Positions 1 to 12,891 of a stretch of DNA of 64,000 nt are shown piece by piece. Position 1 is the stretch's first letter. The number at the start of each line of letters is the position of its first letter. The stretch lies in contig JAXGGA010002015.1 of the NCBI GenBank assembly GCA_038373865.1, positions 1 to 64,000 of the forward strand. The letters run 5' to 3'. Origin of the DNA: Uloborus plumipes (Eukaryota > Arthropoda > Arachnida > Araneae > Uloboridae). A model generated the notes under the pieces. It searched no databases. It was given only the letters and a program-made list of their open reading frames with translations, and had not been told where the DNA came from. The position numbers and the translations under genes were made by a program.

Positions 1-957
1 TAAACATTTTAAAGTTTAAATACTTATAATTTGTCCTTAAAGATTCAAACATAAACATTCAGGAAGTAATGAAAGTAAGACATGTCTTTGAAAAGCAAGT
101 GATTGGCTAGATTACGAAACATACCAGGTTTTAGCGTAGTATGTTACGATACGCGCTTTGTCTTTGCATAAAAACACCAACGAACTCAACATTGAGCCTT
201 TCAAAATTTGTGAAATGGACCGAATGTACACTTAAGTGGATCAGTGATGCGCGTGCTCAAGTCTGTATCTCAGAGAGAGAACAACAACATAAGTCCAAAA
301 ATGATGATTTTCGCCTTATTATATTGCATAGTATGTAGAATCTTAGTCCGCATCAACCCATGAGAACGTTATTCTATAAAAGAAATTCTTTCACAATTAT
401 ATTTCGAAGCGTTAAAAGAGAGTGAGCCCCATGCTTTGCATGCATTAGAGCATTAGCCAACCTTTTTTGCTCTCCAGAAAGTAAGGAAAATGGATAGGTC
501 CGAATTTCTGAAGTACCTGATAAACTGCATTTATCCTTTATCACGAAGCTCTATCAAAAGGAACAACTTACCCCAAGAACTTTTAACAACATTCTCCCCT
601 ATTCGAACACATCCATCGATCATTTAAAAAGTCAAAATTGTGTGAAGTAATACGACTCTTAAGTAAATTCAAGTTTTAAAATTAAAGATATAATACTTCT
701 CGTAAATTAAAGCCTCAGTTTTTTCAACGAAATCATATTATTTATCAATGCGATTTATTTGGTAGAAACAACCCTAATGAACGATATGATCTCTCAGTCA
801 AAAGCTTTATTTCATCAACTGAACGTCATGAAAACTAAGAGTAGACAATTCACCATTAAAGTTCAATTGCTTGTTTGGCAATCGGTAGCATGAAATCGCG
901 TTGTGTAGACAAACAATCTACTCTGATTCGGTATCAAACAGAAGACATAAGCCCTAA
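1..957. other. AT-rich spacer, nothing recognised
   Basis: Unique-looking AT-rich sequence with short unrelated open frames, the longest 65 codons at 141-338 with no recognisable domain. No repeat terminus or RNA motif was seen before the inverted repeat that starts at 958. Confidence 0.5.
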
Positions 958-1804
958 TAGTCCGAGAGCCAGTAACAGATATATATGACCAAGTTCCTCT
1001 CAAGTGATAATTAGTAAAACGCAACAGAAAATCGAACTATGAAGCCTCGTGAATGTCAGCTGAGGCTCGGTGGGGGGGATAAGCAGTTGGAACCTCCCAC
1101 GCTTGAAGAAAAAAAAAAAAAAAATTCACTCATTTCCTCTCGCCTAAAAATTTACCAGATGATAGCTTATATATAACTATTGATAAATATATACGTCAGC
1201 TGGCTGTATCTCGGTGGAAAAATTGTCAGCTGATACTTTGAAGGTCGTTACGTAGAAGTTAGCTAGAAGCATTTACTGACTACACTGTTCGACAAAAAAA
1301 AAACCTTGAAAATGCTTCTGGTATTTTGAAGGCTGATTCTTATGTAAAATGACCCCCTGAATCCGAATATGACCCCCGTTTTCCCCCATCACGTCCCAAT
1401 TTTTTTTAAAACGCCCCCCCCTCCTTTTTTTTTTTCATTTTTCCTTAGTTTCAGGCCTATAATATTTTTTTTGGAGGGGAAAGGAGCCTTATATTCACCA
1501 ATAAATTTTTTTGGATGTCAAGAGAGACTCAAAGTTTAAAATCATGAGCACCGAGAAAAAATCGGGGAACTTGGGGGGGCGTGGCCCCCCAAAATATTTG
1601 AAAAATCACCAAAATTATCGTTTTATTCTAGTTTCTTTAAAAAGACCTTTAAAACATTTTTTTCGGTGTAGAACCAGAGTATTGGATCCGCTCCTATGGC
1701 TCCTGGGTCAGAAAAAATTTTCACGCTGTAAAATTTAAAAAAAAAAATGAAATAATGCTTTAAAAATCGCACTTTGCACTCGAGTTTTAAAGCAGGTCTT
1801 CAGC

Positions 1805-1836
<32 letters not shown>

Positions 1837-3306
1837 AAAATTGTGGCTGATTCTCATGTCAAATGACCCCCTATTTCCAAATATGACCTCAGTTTCCCTC
1901 CTCCACCCCCTCTTTCCAGAAAGTCCCCCCCCCCCCAATTCAGAGTCATTTTACTAATTCGGAGGGGAAAAGTACATTACGTAACCCGTTAACATAATTC
2001 TAAAAGGCAACAGAGGTTCAAAGTTCAAAATCATGTACATGTGTACCAAAAATATAAACTAGGGCGGTATACCTCCCCCCTCCCCCCCCCCAAAAAAAAG
2101 AAAAGAAAATTCAATACTCTGATTTTCACAAAAAAAAAAAAAAAAAGGTTTAAAACGTCTCTTAGAAAAACAAGAAAAGAAGATTTTTTTTTTTTGGGGG
2201 GGGGGGGGTACACCGCCATAGTTTATATTTTTGGTACACATGTACATGATTTTGAACTTTGAACCTCTGTTGCCTTTTAGAATTATGTTAACGGGTTACG
2301 TAATGTACTTTTCCCCTCCGAATTAGTAAAATGACTCTGAATTGGGGGGGGGGGGACTCTCTGGAAAGAGGGGGTGGAGGGAGGAAACTGAGGTCATATT
2401 TGGAAATAGGGAGTCATTTGACATAAGAATCAGCCACAATTTTGGTTTTTTTTTTTTTTTGGCTGAAGACCTGCTTTAAAACTCGAGTGCAAAGTGCGAT
2501 TTTTAAAGCATTATTTTATTTTTTTTTTTAAATTTTACAGCGTGAAAATTTTTTCTGACCCAGGAGCCATAGGAGCGGATCCTATACTCTGGTTCTGCAC
2601 CGAAAAAAATGTTTTAAAGGTCTTTTTAAAGAAACTAGAATAAAAAGATCGTTTTTGGTGATTTTTCAAATATTTTGGGGGCCCCCCCCCCCCCCCCCCA
2701 AGTTCCCCGATTTTTTTTCTCGGTGCTCATGATTTTAAACTTTGAGTCTCTCTTGACCTTCAAAAAAATTTATTGGTGAATATAAGGCTCCTTTCCCCTC
2801 CAAAAAAAAATATTATAGCCCTGAAACTAAGGAAAAATGAAAAAAAAGGGGGGCGTTTAAAAAAAAATTGGGACGTGATGGGGGAAAACGGGGGTCATAT
2901 TCGGATTCAGGGGGTCATTTTACATAAGAATCAGCCTTCAAAATACCAGAAGCATTTTCAAGGTTTTTTTTGTCGAACAGTGTAGTCAGTAAATGCTTCT
3001 AGTTAACTTCTACGTAACGACCTTCAAAGTATCAGCTGACAATTTTTCCACCGAGATACAGCCAGCTGAGGTATATATTTATCAATAGTTACATATAAGC
3101 TATCATCTGGTAAATTTTTAGGCGAGAGGAAATGAGTGATTTTTTTTTTTTTTTTTCTTCAAGCGTGGGAGGTTACAACTACTCATCCCCCCCACTGTGC
3201 CGCAGCTGACGGTCATAGGGCTTTATGATACTGTTGTCTGATGCGTATGGCCAATTATCTATCGAGAGGAAATAATTAACCAAATTTTCACCTGGCTCTC
3301 GGACTA
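958..3306. mobile_element. 2.35 kb foldback inverted repeat, ~1 kb arms
   Basis: The two halves are inverted copies of each other. The outer ends read TAGTCCGAGAGCCAG at 958 and its complement ending at 3306. Inner landmarks also pair, for example the sequences around 1043 with 3210, 1300 with 2960, 1680 with 2570, 1900 with 2360 and 2030 with 2250. The centre is near 2135. TA at 958-959 and 3305-3306 could be a two-base target duplication. Both arms carry matching poly-A/poly-T and poly-C/poly-G tracts that differ in length. No transposase-like frame is present. The best reading is a non-autonomous foldback transposon; a local inverted duplication is the alternative. Confidence 0.7.
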
Positions 3307-3546
3307 TAATTTTTCATCAACTTTTCCTTCGATGAATTTAAAGCTTTCACAGTAAAGTTACTAATTTTTCCTACACCTCCAAATGCTATTGAGTACTTAC
3401 ATAACTAATCTAACAGAGGAAAATCTGGGGGTGGGGTGGGAGAGTGATTAAATATTGGATGCCAAATTCTCTCTCTGTCTTTTTCTCTCTCCTGCTGCGA
3501 TGGTGAATTTAAATATTTGCAAATTTGATAATAATACGGATAACAA

Positions 3547-3582
<36 letters not shown>

Positions 3583-4017
3583 TAAATGTGTGGATGTATG
3601 TTTGTTTGTTTGTATGTATGTTTGTTCCTTATACAAATCCACAGTTTTCGTCGGATTTTCATCAAACTTGGTACAGAGGTTCCTTGATGCACTAAAATTC
3701 ACATAGGCGGGGTTTTGAAAGTTAAAAAAAAAAAAAACCCAAAAATCTTAAAATGCAAATTTTTTGTCTAAAAATGGCAATTTTCTTTCAATTTTGAATA
3801 GATGAGTAATAGAGATAAGCCTTTAAGCATACAAATTGATAACATTTAACGCATTTAAATATGAGTATTTTCCAATAATAAATTACGATTAACATCATGA
3901 TGAATTATCAATTTAAGGCTCACCTATTTCATTTTAGCATGAAATAAGTTAAAAACAAAGAATTTTAGAGCCATGTCGTATGAATAAGCATCCGGGCAAC
4001 GCCGGGTAATAAGCTAG
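3547..4017 (+). mobile_element. Short non-autonomous Helitron, copy 1
   Basis: It starts with TC after an A (a TA-microsatellite 5' end, 3549-3581) and ends with CTAG before a T, the A^TC...CTAG^T pattern of Helitrons. A small CCGG-loop-CCGG hairpin (loop GCAACG) lies just upstream of CTAG. It shares its body with 15209-15617, including the segment ATTTTCATCAAACTTGG and the tail ending GGGTAATAAGCTAG. No protein is encoded. Confidence 0.6.
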
Positions 4018-5560
4018 TGGTTAAATAAATAAAAAAAAAGATGCTTGTAATAATATTGGATTACGAGGAGATCTTTAAACAAAAAACTAACTTCGTAGGC
4101 AAAGAAAAAAAATGCAAGGTATACCGCTGTCTTTTCTCGTTTATTCTAGAATAACTTTTCCAAATCATATGCAAACGAGTGATTCACAAATCTTGACGCG
4201 AGAAAAATAGAAACATTTATCAGTGCTTTCTTTTTCTTATATCACTTTCAGAAAAGTGCAACTATTTTTTTCTAACTTTGTTACACTTCAAAATAATTGT
4301 GTGCTCTGATCCTTTTACCGTGTTTCTTCGAAAATAAGACCAAATCTTATATTACTTTTTGTTACAAAATGTGCCCAAATGTTACTTTCAGTTGTTGGCC
4401 TTTTTTTTTTAATGTAGGAGAATTAATGTTTGTTTCACATTTATTAGGGTTCATCTTCCAGAAATTTTTTTACTCATGTTCAATTTATTGATTCATATTC
4501 AATAGAAATTCAAAGATGAAAAAATCAGTGATACGATCATGTGTTCAAGTGCGGATCCATAGGTTCTTCTTGACTAGGCGATCGGTGTTGATGATTTCGA
4601 CACATCGATGTTTTTTCTGACGTCGATATCTTATGGTTTTTCAATGCCGATATTTTAAAGTAATCTCAGGAAGGGAAAAAAAACTTGGGAAAGAAAAACA
4701 CATGCAAAGACAATGTTAATTAAAATTGTTATGGTAAAAACTGTTAATCAATGGTTACTACACCCATCTTTAAAGAAAGACATTTGTAAAATTTGCTGTC
4801 CAAAGAAGTAAATTAAAATTGCAGAAAAGTTAGCAAAACTTTTTTTTCTCTCCCTAAGTATTAATTAGAGCATGGAGCGTTAATATAGTTTGCCCCTACT
4901 CAACGTTTTCCCCTAATGAGTACTTTTAGTAGTACGACCAGTAGCAGAATGTTTTTCTTCCGTCTGCGAGGCAGGTCAGAAAGCAAAACATAGACTGGAA
5001 GATAAACATACATAAAATATTCGTAAAAGAATTTAATCTAAAGACTACTGCTCTTTTTAAGCCTGGTTTCTGCATATGATTTTTAGATTACAAAAATTGC
5101 GCAGGTGAACACAAAAGTTGCAGCTAATCTTAAGATCTTTATATGATATTAATTCTAAAGCAGCCTGTAAAATTTAAATTCAAACTTTAGACGAAAAGAA
5201 ACATATGCGGAATACACAGTATAATCTATTCGTTCAAAGCTGTAGAAAGCAGTTTTAACTTGTTTCGGTGTTTCAAGGAACGCCTTTTTCTTTGCAAAAG
5301 AAGTGAGCTTGTGGACGAAAAGACATCCAGATTTATCTGATGTTTTTCTTCCATTTCGCCCCTTGTGATGCCAAAATAAGTATTTATTTTCAAGTTTGAT
5401 GCAATGGAACGTAATTGCTTTTAACTTTACTCTTCCGCGCGAAGGTATTTATTTATTTATCACGTTGAAAGGATCTTTTACAAATAATTGTTTTGAACTC
5501 TAGTTGTCGAGCCCACAATTGATTAAAAATTTATAAATTATCATGATAAGGGCATTAAAC
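4018..5560. other. AT-rich spacer, no gene seen
   Basis: No coding, RNA or repeat structure was recognised. At 4580-4670 there is a degenerate run of 'TCGATGTTTTT'-like words that resembles the low-complexity stretch at 50575-50710. Confidence 0.4.
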
Positions 5561-5624
5561 AACGCATTCATATCTTTTTAGAAAAAAGAAAAAGAAGAGA
5601 AAAGCAACAGTGACACTCCAGGTG

Positions 5625-5940
5625 CTGACAGATGTGAAACAAGTACGTGTGTATTTTTTGAATAGGCAGTGATTTTTTCCCATCTCAAAAAATGCCAACA
5701 TGCATGTGCATCTATGTACATACATATACGGTATATTTACATACACAAAGAGGTGTCAGTAACGGTAACAGTAACAGTGTCGTGAGTTCAATGTTTTTTT
5801 TTTTGCCATCTCAAAAAGTACCCAACACGCCTGAAAAAGTTTTCACTTCAAGGTAACGGTTACGGTGTTGCGAGTTCAATTGTTTTTTCAAATTTCAAAA
5901 AATGCCCAAAGTGCCCAAAAAAGTTTTCCCTTCAAAAATA
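5625..5940 (+). repeat. Degenerate ~100 bp tandem repeat
   Basis: Three diverged units share a GTAACGGT/GTGTCGTGAGTTCAAT-like block followed by a T-run and CATCTCAAAAAATGCC. The units begin near 5625, 5757 and 5861. There is no coding content. Confidence 0.45.
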
Positions 5941-8454
5941 TACAAATGGATAAAAGTGATTACTAGGGAAATTCAAAATGAAACTGACATTTTAAAGGGA
6001 AAGGAAAAAAGGACCAGCTTTTGAGAAAATGGACTTTTGGCAACTTGAAACTCAAAACGAGACCTTTAAGACCTTTAGGGAATAAAGCAATTCGTTCAGA
6101 ACTCTTGATTTTGAAGCAAAGGGGTAGTAGCTCCTAGAAAATTTCGAAATTCAGGGCATTCATCCCCGCAGTAGAACGTCTTTCAGTGTTATGCAAAAGA
6201 CATTTAAATAACTAAAAATAAATGTTATAAATACATAACGCGGAAAACTGATACAATATACATAAGCTGCGAATGCATCTTATCCTATTGTTCGAAAAAA
6301 ACAACAAGGTGTTTTTTTCTCTGGAGAATTTCTCAGGTTACGCCTGCGCGATTTAAGTCGGTGATTTACCCGCGATTGTTCTTTAGCAAAGTTATTTGTA
6401 CTAAAACGTGCATTACAATTTCCAGAACATTCTCGTTTAGGGTATTTAATTTGAAGCAAAGAAATAAGTTTTGTAACGACCGCATTACATTTGTGATTAC
6501 TTTTTATTTTTCATTTTTAATGGAACTTTAATATTGATACGTTTTCTACACCTTCTAGTTAACCCCTCTATTAACATTGAGATCGATCAGATATACATAT
6601 AGTTTTTTTTTTAATGCATGAAAATCGTTTGAAAATTTTAGAGCGAAATTCATTTTTTATTAATGAAATACACGAAAACAGAAAGTACTGTAATAGTGAT
6701 TAATTCCATAAACAAACGAAATTTTTATAATTAATAATGGTAAATGGCAAGCAGAGAAAAGGAAAAATGCATACTACATTGATTTTAAGGGTTAAAATTC
6801 TTCGTATTTTGTCTTAAAAAAAAGAAAATACTTAGCATTCTATTGTAATGTTTTAAAATTTTGTAGTTTCTCCCCAAGGGATAGTGTTACTTCACCATTT
6901 AATCCAAACCGAACAGATAAATTTCTAATTTCAGTTAGTTGGAGATATTGCAGCAAGAATTTCATACATCTTTATTATTATTATTGTTATTGTTATTGTT
7001 ATTGTTATTGTTATTGTTATTATTACATTAATGTGAGGTTAATATTAAATGAATGTGTGGTTGAATTCTCCTTTTGTTCCGTTCCCTAAGCAGAGAAATA
7101 TCAGTCAGCATAACTTTAAAAGTCAACACATTGTACAGTTTTTAATTTTGGTATTATTGCTCACTAGTAGAGAGCTGCTATGCAAACTTCTTGTGACATT
7201 ATACAGGTTCGTGCAAATACAGATGTAGACTGTATAAAAAACTTATTTAAAGTAGATTAAACATTAGCACATTCTTTTGTAATATGTAGTTTCTCAAATG
7301 GTTCTTATGGCATTTGTGTCTGAGCTAAATCGGACTTCTATCTCGATAGTGCTCTATAAAATGGAAGCCTTTCCCTTTCTATTCCAAATCGATTATAGTT
7401 GTCTTCTCGGGCTCTAATAACCGAGTGATCTGAGAGCCACACACAACCAAACCGAACACAATACTCGCAACGGAAGTTCACATCTTCTCTTATCTATAGT
7501 ATGAACAATCTAGAGTTTAAAGCAGTCAGTAACCGCCTCTAAGCAAGGGCTGAGGCAGGAACATGCAATACACCGCCAACTCGGCCATTTCGATCCATGG
7601 ACTGCAGATCTAGAGTTGTTCGAAGTTCCACCTATCGAAATATTATTTTGCATTTCGCTAATTCGAACTACACCGGGTGAGTTTATTTCTCATTAGAGAG
7701 AAGAAAGTCCTGATTAGAGCTATGTTAGGACTTCCCTTAACAGCTTTTCGTAGACATCCCGCTTCCCTCGCAAGGTTGTAAACATCCAAAATTAAGAAGA
7801 TACATTAACAATTTTATTCAAAATGAAGATCATCTGTAAAATTTAGAATTTTGTACATTTTATTACATTAAAAGGCACTTCAGAAATTTTTCACAAAAAC
7901 ATTTCATCTTGAGTATTTTATACATACCACATGAATCTCTTTACCTTTGCATAATATAGTTTGTTCTTACTTTAGTTTCATCAACCAGATTTTTGTATCC
8001 CTCACCATATCTTTCGTAGTTGCGATTGTATGAGAGCTATACGTTATATCCAAGAATTGATAATATAGACATAGATGAAAGTTTTGTGATGGCCCCAACA
8101 TGTTAGTTTACTTCTGCTGGGGATGACCTACTGCCTAGATTGAATATCAGGAATAAAAAGTATCATAGAGCTCTGCGCTAAATTCTATCTGTGGAAACCA
8201 AAGTTTTAGGCTAATGGGCTACAAAAAATGAAGATTCATCAGTCTACGAATTGCGTTGCTTGTGTTTCAACGTGATTTGTGTTTAACACTTTTAAAATCT
8301 TACTTAGAGTACTTCTATATAGTTAATTTATCCAAACAATATCAAACTGACACAAGTGTCATTATAGTATTAAGAGTTGTTTAACAGGCATTACAATGAT
8401 GTACGATGGAGCCTGTAAAATAGATTATCAGACAAAAGAATATCCCGCTTAATG
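5941..8454. other. AT-rich spacer with microsatellite
   Basis: Mostly unique AT-rich sequence. It contains a TTATTG/TTATTA microsatellite at about 6970-7025. The segment at 7530-7570 (minus strand) matches CTGCCTCAGCCC...GGCGGTTACT, which also occurs at 46575-46610 and partly at 22395-22435, so part of it is a dispersed repeat, perhaps a SINE. No gene was recognised. Confidence 0.45.
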
Positions 8455-8456
8455 TA

Positions 8457-9488
8457 CAATAACCTCGATTTCACGATTGCCTAGGGACTATCAAAATTAT
8501 CGATAAATCGAGAATATCGTTAAATCAGGGAAGCATATACCCTAGCAGCATTATCTCATCGGCCGATGATCGGCCATTCATCGAAACCCGATGAAATTCT
8601 CATCGGCCGATGATCCAATATGTCTCATCGGCCAAACAGAATCCAAGCAGCAAAATCCGATGAGTTTTGCTGGAAATACTATGAGATTTGGAGCAATTTA
8701 CGAGCAGAACAGTCCCGTGCTCATGAATTTCATCGGGAAACTTGATCGGAAGGATATCGTTTTCCGATGGAATATAGCTCGGCTTATTTTCATCGGGAAA
8801 GTTGATCGGGAGAATATCGCTTTCCGATGAAAAGTAGCTCATCAAAAACCGTGCTCGGATACTGATCGGAACGATATCATCGTGCGTTACGGGATCAGTT
8901 TACGAGGAGTTCGATGATCGGCCGAGCAAAATCCGATGAGTTGATGCTACTTGGGTATATATGTGATTTAAAGAGATCAAAGTATTGATAATTAAATGAA
9001 TGCTTTCATAAGTATAAGCTCTTTTCTGTCTTTAAGAAAACCACTCATTTATATTGCTTTAAAATACTTTATTGATGCTTGTGTCGTTTTCTCGGGTTAA
9101 GAGAAACGGTTCCACTTCTTTCGACTATCCTCTCAAGGCACAAAAAGTTTTGTTTGTAATGCTAGAAGACTGGACGTTACCGGAGGACGATTATTCTCCC
9201 TATTGTGAAGACTGAAAGGCCTTTTGGGAAAGAAAAGGTCATCAAATGTTTAATGCTTTTGCTAGCAAAACAGTTTTAAAAAAAGTTTTTTTTTCAACAT
9301 ACAGTAGGGTATTTCTGATGAATGATAATTTGGCCATGTCCGATACCATCGTTAAATTGAAGAAAGCCTATCGTTAACTTGATGACGCTTTAACAGTACA
9401 TTCAATGCATACCAATCTGGACCTGTGAAATGTATCATTAAATTGAGGAAAACGTTAAATCGGATGTCGTGAAATCGAAGTTATGCTG
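8457..9488. mobile_element. pogo/mariner-like non-autonomous element with TA TSD
   Basis: Termini are inverted and imperfect: CAATAACCTCGATTTCACG at 8457 against the complement of CGTGAAATCGAAGTTATGCTG ending at 9488 (the last 20 bases pair best). TA flanks both ends (8455-8456 and 9489-9490). 'AACCTCGATTT-ACGA' termini with a TA duplication are typical of pogo/Tigger-type Tc1/mariner elements. Further CGTTAAAT words are repeated just inside each end. There is no transposase frame. A second MITE (8540-8955) sits inside. Confidence 0.6.
8540..8955. mobile_element. MITE built of CATCGG/CCGATG palindromes
   Basis: Imperfect terminal inverted repeats CCCTAGCAGCAT and ATGCTACTTGGG are flanked by TATA on both sides (8536-8539, 8956-8959). 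The interior is a series of short palindromes (CATCGGCCGATG) and a duplicated ~75-bp block with GATATCG...TTCCGATG near 8730-8830. The 79-81 codon open frames on both strands here are products of this repeat. Superfamily unknown. Confidence 0.55.
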
Positions 9489-9490
9489 TA

Positions 9491-10050
9491 ATACTTTTTC
9501 CATATATTAAACCGCTGTAATGTATTATTTTGATCCTGAATAATGGAATATCCTGCTTATTAGAATATTTTTTGTGGCAAAATGACTACTCCATTAAGCG
9601 AGCTGGACTGTATTTATAAGCGAGAGTGTGAATCTTGTTACTGAGATAAAAGTAGCAGAATTTTTTTAAAAAGTATGTTTTTCTCTATTGGATTCGCAAT
9701 TTTTCCTATAATGGATCCGGTCGTTCGACTTTAAAGAATGAATTTGAGCAAAGCTTTTTCTTTTTTTATGCTGTAGAAAATCCAAAAGATATAACGTAAA
9801 TGCATCCTATTAAGGATTTTCATCAAGCACGTTTTCCAGAAATGCAATACCTAAACACAGTTTACGTCTGGCCTGACCTTTAAATGCATAAGTGGTTTTT
9901 TTTTTCTCTAAAAATAAAAACATTCGAAGGTTTTTCTCATATTTGATCAGAGGCTTACAGGACATTAAAGCAGCTGAAAAATTATCGAAGGAGATGTTAC
10001 ATGCATATTACGGCAGTAAATCAATAATAAATAATTCCAAAATAAAAAAA
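9491..10050. other. AT-rich spacer, nothing recognised
   Basis: No coding or repeat terminus was identified between the pogo-like element and family A copy 1. Confidence 0.4.
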
Positions 10051-11077
10051 ATCTGGTATGGACCCCACACTACCGTAAATCAGGGTTACTTGGACCCTAG
10101 GGGGTTACTTGAGCCCACTACAATAAAATGATAAAATCTAGGTTTGGTACCTACTAGTTGAAGACTTGCACGTAGTTCCTCGTTTCTCCACTAGGTAGAA
10201 GCCCTCTGCAGTCTCTAACGCTAGTACCAAACCCAGATTTTATCATTTTACTGTGGGCTCAAGTAGCCCTCTTCTGGGTCCAAGTAACCCTGATTTACGG
10301 TACTTCCTTTTACGTGTAAATTTCTTAGTAGTTGCCTTAAGTGTTAAAAAAAGTGCTTGGAGTGAGCAAGGTAACAATTCAAATATTTACCCCCCTAATC
10401 TGCCACGAAACAATGCAAAAAATATTTTACAATGGTTAATTTTCTAAATATTGTTGATTTTAATATCATTCAGTGAATTTTTCGCAAAATATCGCCAATA
10501 GCGCCAAGTTGAACCCAAATTCAAAAAATAATTTTTTCTCCATATTTGTTGCCAACTTAACGATATGTCGCCAAGTTGGCGTCAAACACTTGGCGACCAA
10601 AAGCTTGGCGAAATGTCGCCAAGTGGTGGCGCCAATTCATATCACTTGAGTCTGCATTGAAATTAACACTGATTTACCCCAAAAAAGGGGTAAAACACCC
10701 CCTTGGGAACATTCGAATGCAACCACAAGGGGAGGTGCACAACTAGACCATCCTCAGAGCCTACATACCAAGCTAGAAGCTTCTACGGCATATAGTTTTT
10801 GAGTTATGCGAGGCACATCCGCACATACATACGCACATACATCCGCACATACGTATATACAGACGTCACGAGAAAACTCGTCGTAATTAACTCGGGGGTG
10901 GTTGAAAAGGATTTTTCGGCTGCTTATATGTTGGTAGGTACATATGCACGTGCTGACAGGTCGAAAAAACTACTGAACATTCATTCGGGGGTGAGCAAAA
11001 TCAAAATTTAGACTCAAATTGGAGTGATTTTTTTTCGCGATCACAATACTTCCTTTACTACGTAAAAGGAAGTAAAA
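10051..11077 (+). repeat. Dispersed repeat family A, copy 1 (split)
   Basis: Full-length copy of a ~0.8 kb repeat seen five times in this window. It begins ATCTGGTATGGACCCCACAC and ends with a hairpin, CTTCCTTTACTACGTAAAAG followed by GAAGT. The left end carries CTTCCTTTTACGTG, complementary to the right end. The body holds many TTGGCGATATGTCGCCAA-like palindromes, then a block reading ACAGACGTCACGAGAAAACT. The 10073-10300 MITE interrupts it. The class is uncertain: the inverted ends suggest a DNA transposon, and the 3' hairpin would also fit a Helentron-like element. Confidence 0.65.
10073..10300. mobile_element. 228-bp TA-flanked MITE inside family A
   Basis: Inverted ends CCGTAAATCAGGGTTACTTG and its complement pair over roughly 80 bp per arm. 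TA lies on each side (10071-10072, 10301-10302). The uninterrupted site CACACTACTT is visible in family A at about 16281 and 29093, so the insertion and its TA duplication are directly documented. Tc1/mariner-type MITE. Confidence 0.8.
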
Positions 11078-11365
11078 AGCTGATAAGATAGTAATGGACA
11101 ATGCAATAAATTTTAACTTGTGTGGCGAATCTCTTTAGTAGAAAACGTGAATGAAATTATTTCGTAAGGAATATTTTTAATGTTTGATTTAGCAAACTCA
11201 TTTTATGCGAAAAGTATAACATTGTTGACATTATAACAAGTTGACATTGCTAGTCGGCACCTATTAGGAAAACATAAATTAGCACGAGGAACATGGAGCT
11301 CATACAACGGAATGAATATTAAAAACAAGCATACGTGGAATAGTCCTCAAAATAGTAATCTCCGG

Positions 11366-12883
11366 CAGGGTTGGCATTTCAACATTTAGTTTGAGGGGGC
11401 AAGTTTGTTAAATATGAAATTTCTCAGTGTGGAAAAAAATACATATTGGTTAAAAGAACAATGTCTTAAACTGTATTTATTATTAAGAAAAATTGGAGTT
11501 TTAGTAAAAAATTTAATTTTATGACTAAACTTTAAAATTATTTTGCAATCAGTTATCACGCAAAATGTCTGAAATAGAAATTAGTTCTTAACTTTTAGTC
11601 AAGTTTTAATCTGCAATGTTTGGAGTAAAAAAGAAGAGTTTTTTTTCTATCGATTTCCAGTGTCTTGTGCTATTTTCCAAACAACTAAAGTTGAAAATCC
11701 TTTCTTGTCCCGTGTAGAGCATATTTTTCAGATTCCTTTTGTTAGAAACAATCTTGAGAATATGTTTAAGGATGAGTTTTATCAATTTTGTTGAAAATTG
11801 TGACAAGATTTTGAGTTCCTTTTGCACGTGATCTTTGATTTGTGTTATGGGCGATTCTCTGTAAACTCGTCATTTTTCACACAAAATCTGTCCGGGCACG
11901 GTTTTTTGAAATGTTCGTATAATTATAATACTATTGCTCAGAAAATGAATCTATTACTTTGTTTTGATAGAGGGCCAATTGAAGTTTGAGTTTTTCTGAT
12001 AAATCATGATAGGGGATAAGTCCCCCGCCTAGTATAACTAGGTAGGGGACTGTGCCAGGTGACTGTGTTTTTGCTCTTTGTTGCGTAATATCTGCAAAAC
12101 TATTGGCACATAATTAGTTACGAGACTACATATAAATTTAGGCACAAATCGTGGACATAATAACTAATATGTTTTATAATTAAATGAATTGACATTAATA
12201 AAATGACTTTCCAGAGGACTGTTTCCGCAACGACCCTGATGCATACTTTCATCACAAATGTGAGCTCTCAAACTAAACAAAGTATCGTTTCAACACCGTT
12301 CTCGGCGATTTCGGCAAATTCACACTGATTACTTTAAACTTCGTGCCAAAGAGAATTTGCAAAAGTTATAGATTTCACGTATTACAGCTTAGAATTGGTT
12401 GCAGAGGACTGTTTGAAAAAACTCCGGACAGAATTTACATGACAATTTTAAGTTTTAGAAATACGTAATTAGACCATATTTCATAAGAAAAATATAGCTT
12501 CATTTTTTTTAGATTTTTTTTTGCCAAATTTATGTAGTGTTAATAGGTTTTTTGAAATACTATCTTTAACAGTTAGACTATGGGATTGGGACAGCCAGGG
12601 GACTGTGTTTTTGGCGCTTAGGTAATTTCTAGAAAAAAAAATTAAATTGTTATCACTCCAAATACAATTGGGCTACAAAGTATTAATGCTTTACTTGTAT
12701 TAAGAGCAATAATTACTTTATTACACTTTATTATTTTTTAAATACTCAGTCCGGACAGTCAATTACCAGTTTACAGAGAATAGCCCAGATACATAAATTG
12801 CATTTACCCGTTTTCTTAACATTCTGAGAAAAATATTTGGGGGTGCGACCGCCCCCTCTTGCCCCCCTTATTTGCCGCCCCTG
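11366..12883. mobile_element. hAT-like element, 8-bp TSD, containing family C copy 1
   Basis: The ends read CAGGGTTGGC at 11366 and GCCGCCCCTG ending at 12883, hAT-style CAGGG termini, both with a G-rich/C-rich 'GGGGGCAAG' segment just inside. The flanks are ATCTCCGG (11358-11365) and ATTTCCGG (12884-12891), an 8-bp duplication with one mismatch. No transposase frame exists; most of the interior is the nested family C element. Confidence 0.6.
11848..12787. mobile_element. Family C TIR element, copy 1
   Basis: Terminal inverted repeats TGGGCGATTCTCTGTAAACT and AGTTTACAGAGAATAGCCCA-like ends, with one G/A difference. A second, highly similar copy lies at 55922-56852, where TA flanks both ends. 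The interior repeats a GGACTGT motif about five times (near 12052, 12062, 12216, 12407 and 12600). No coding capacity. Confidence 0.7.
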
Positions 12884-12891
12884 ATTTCCGG

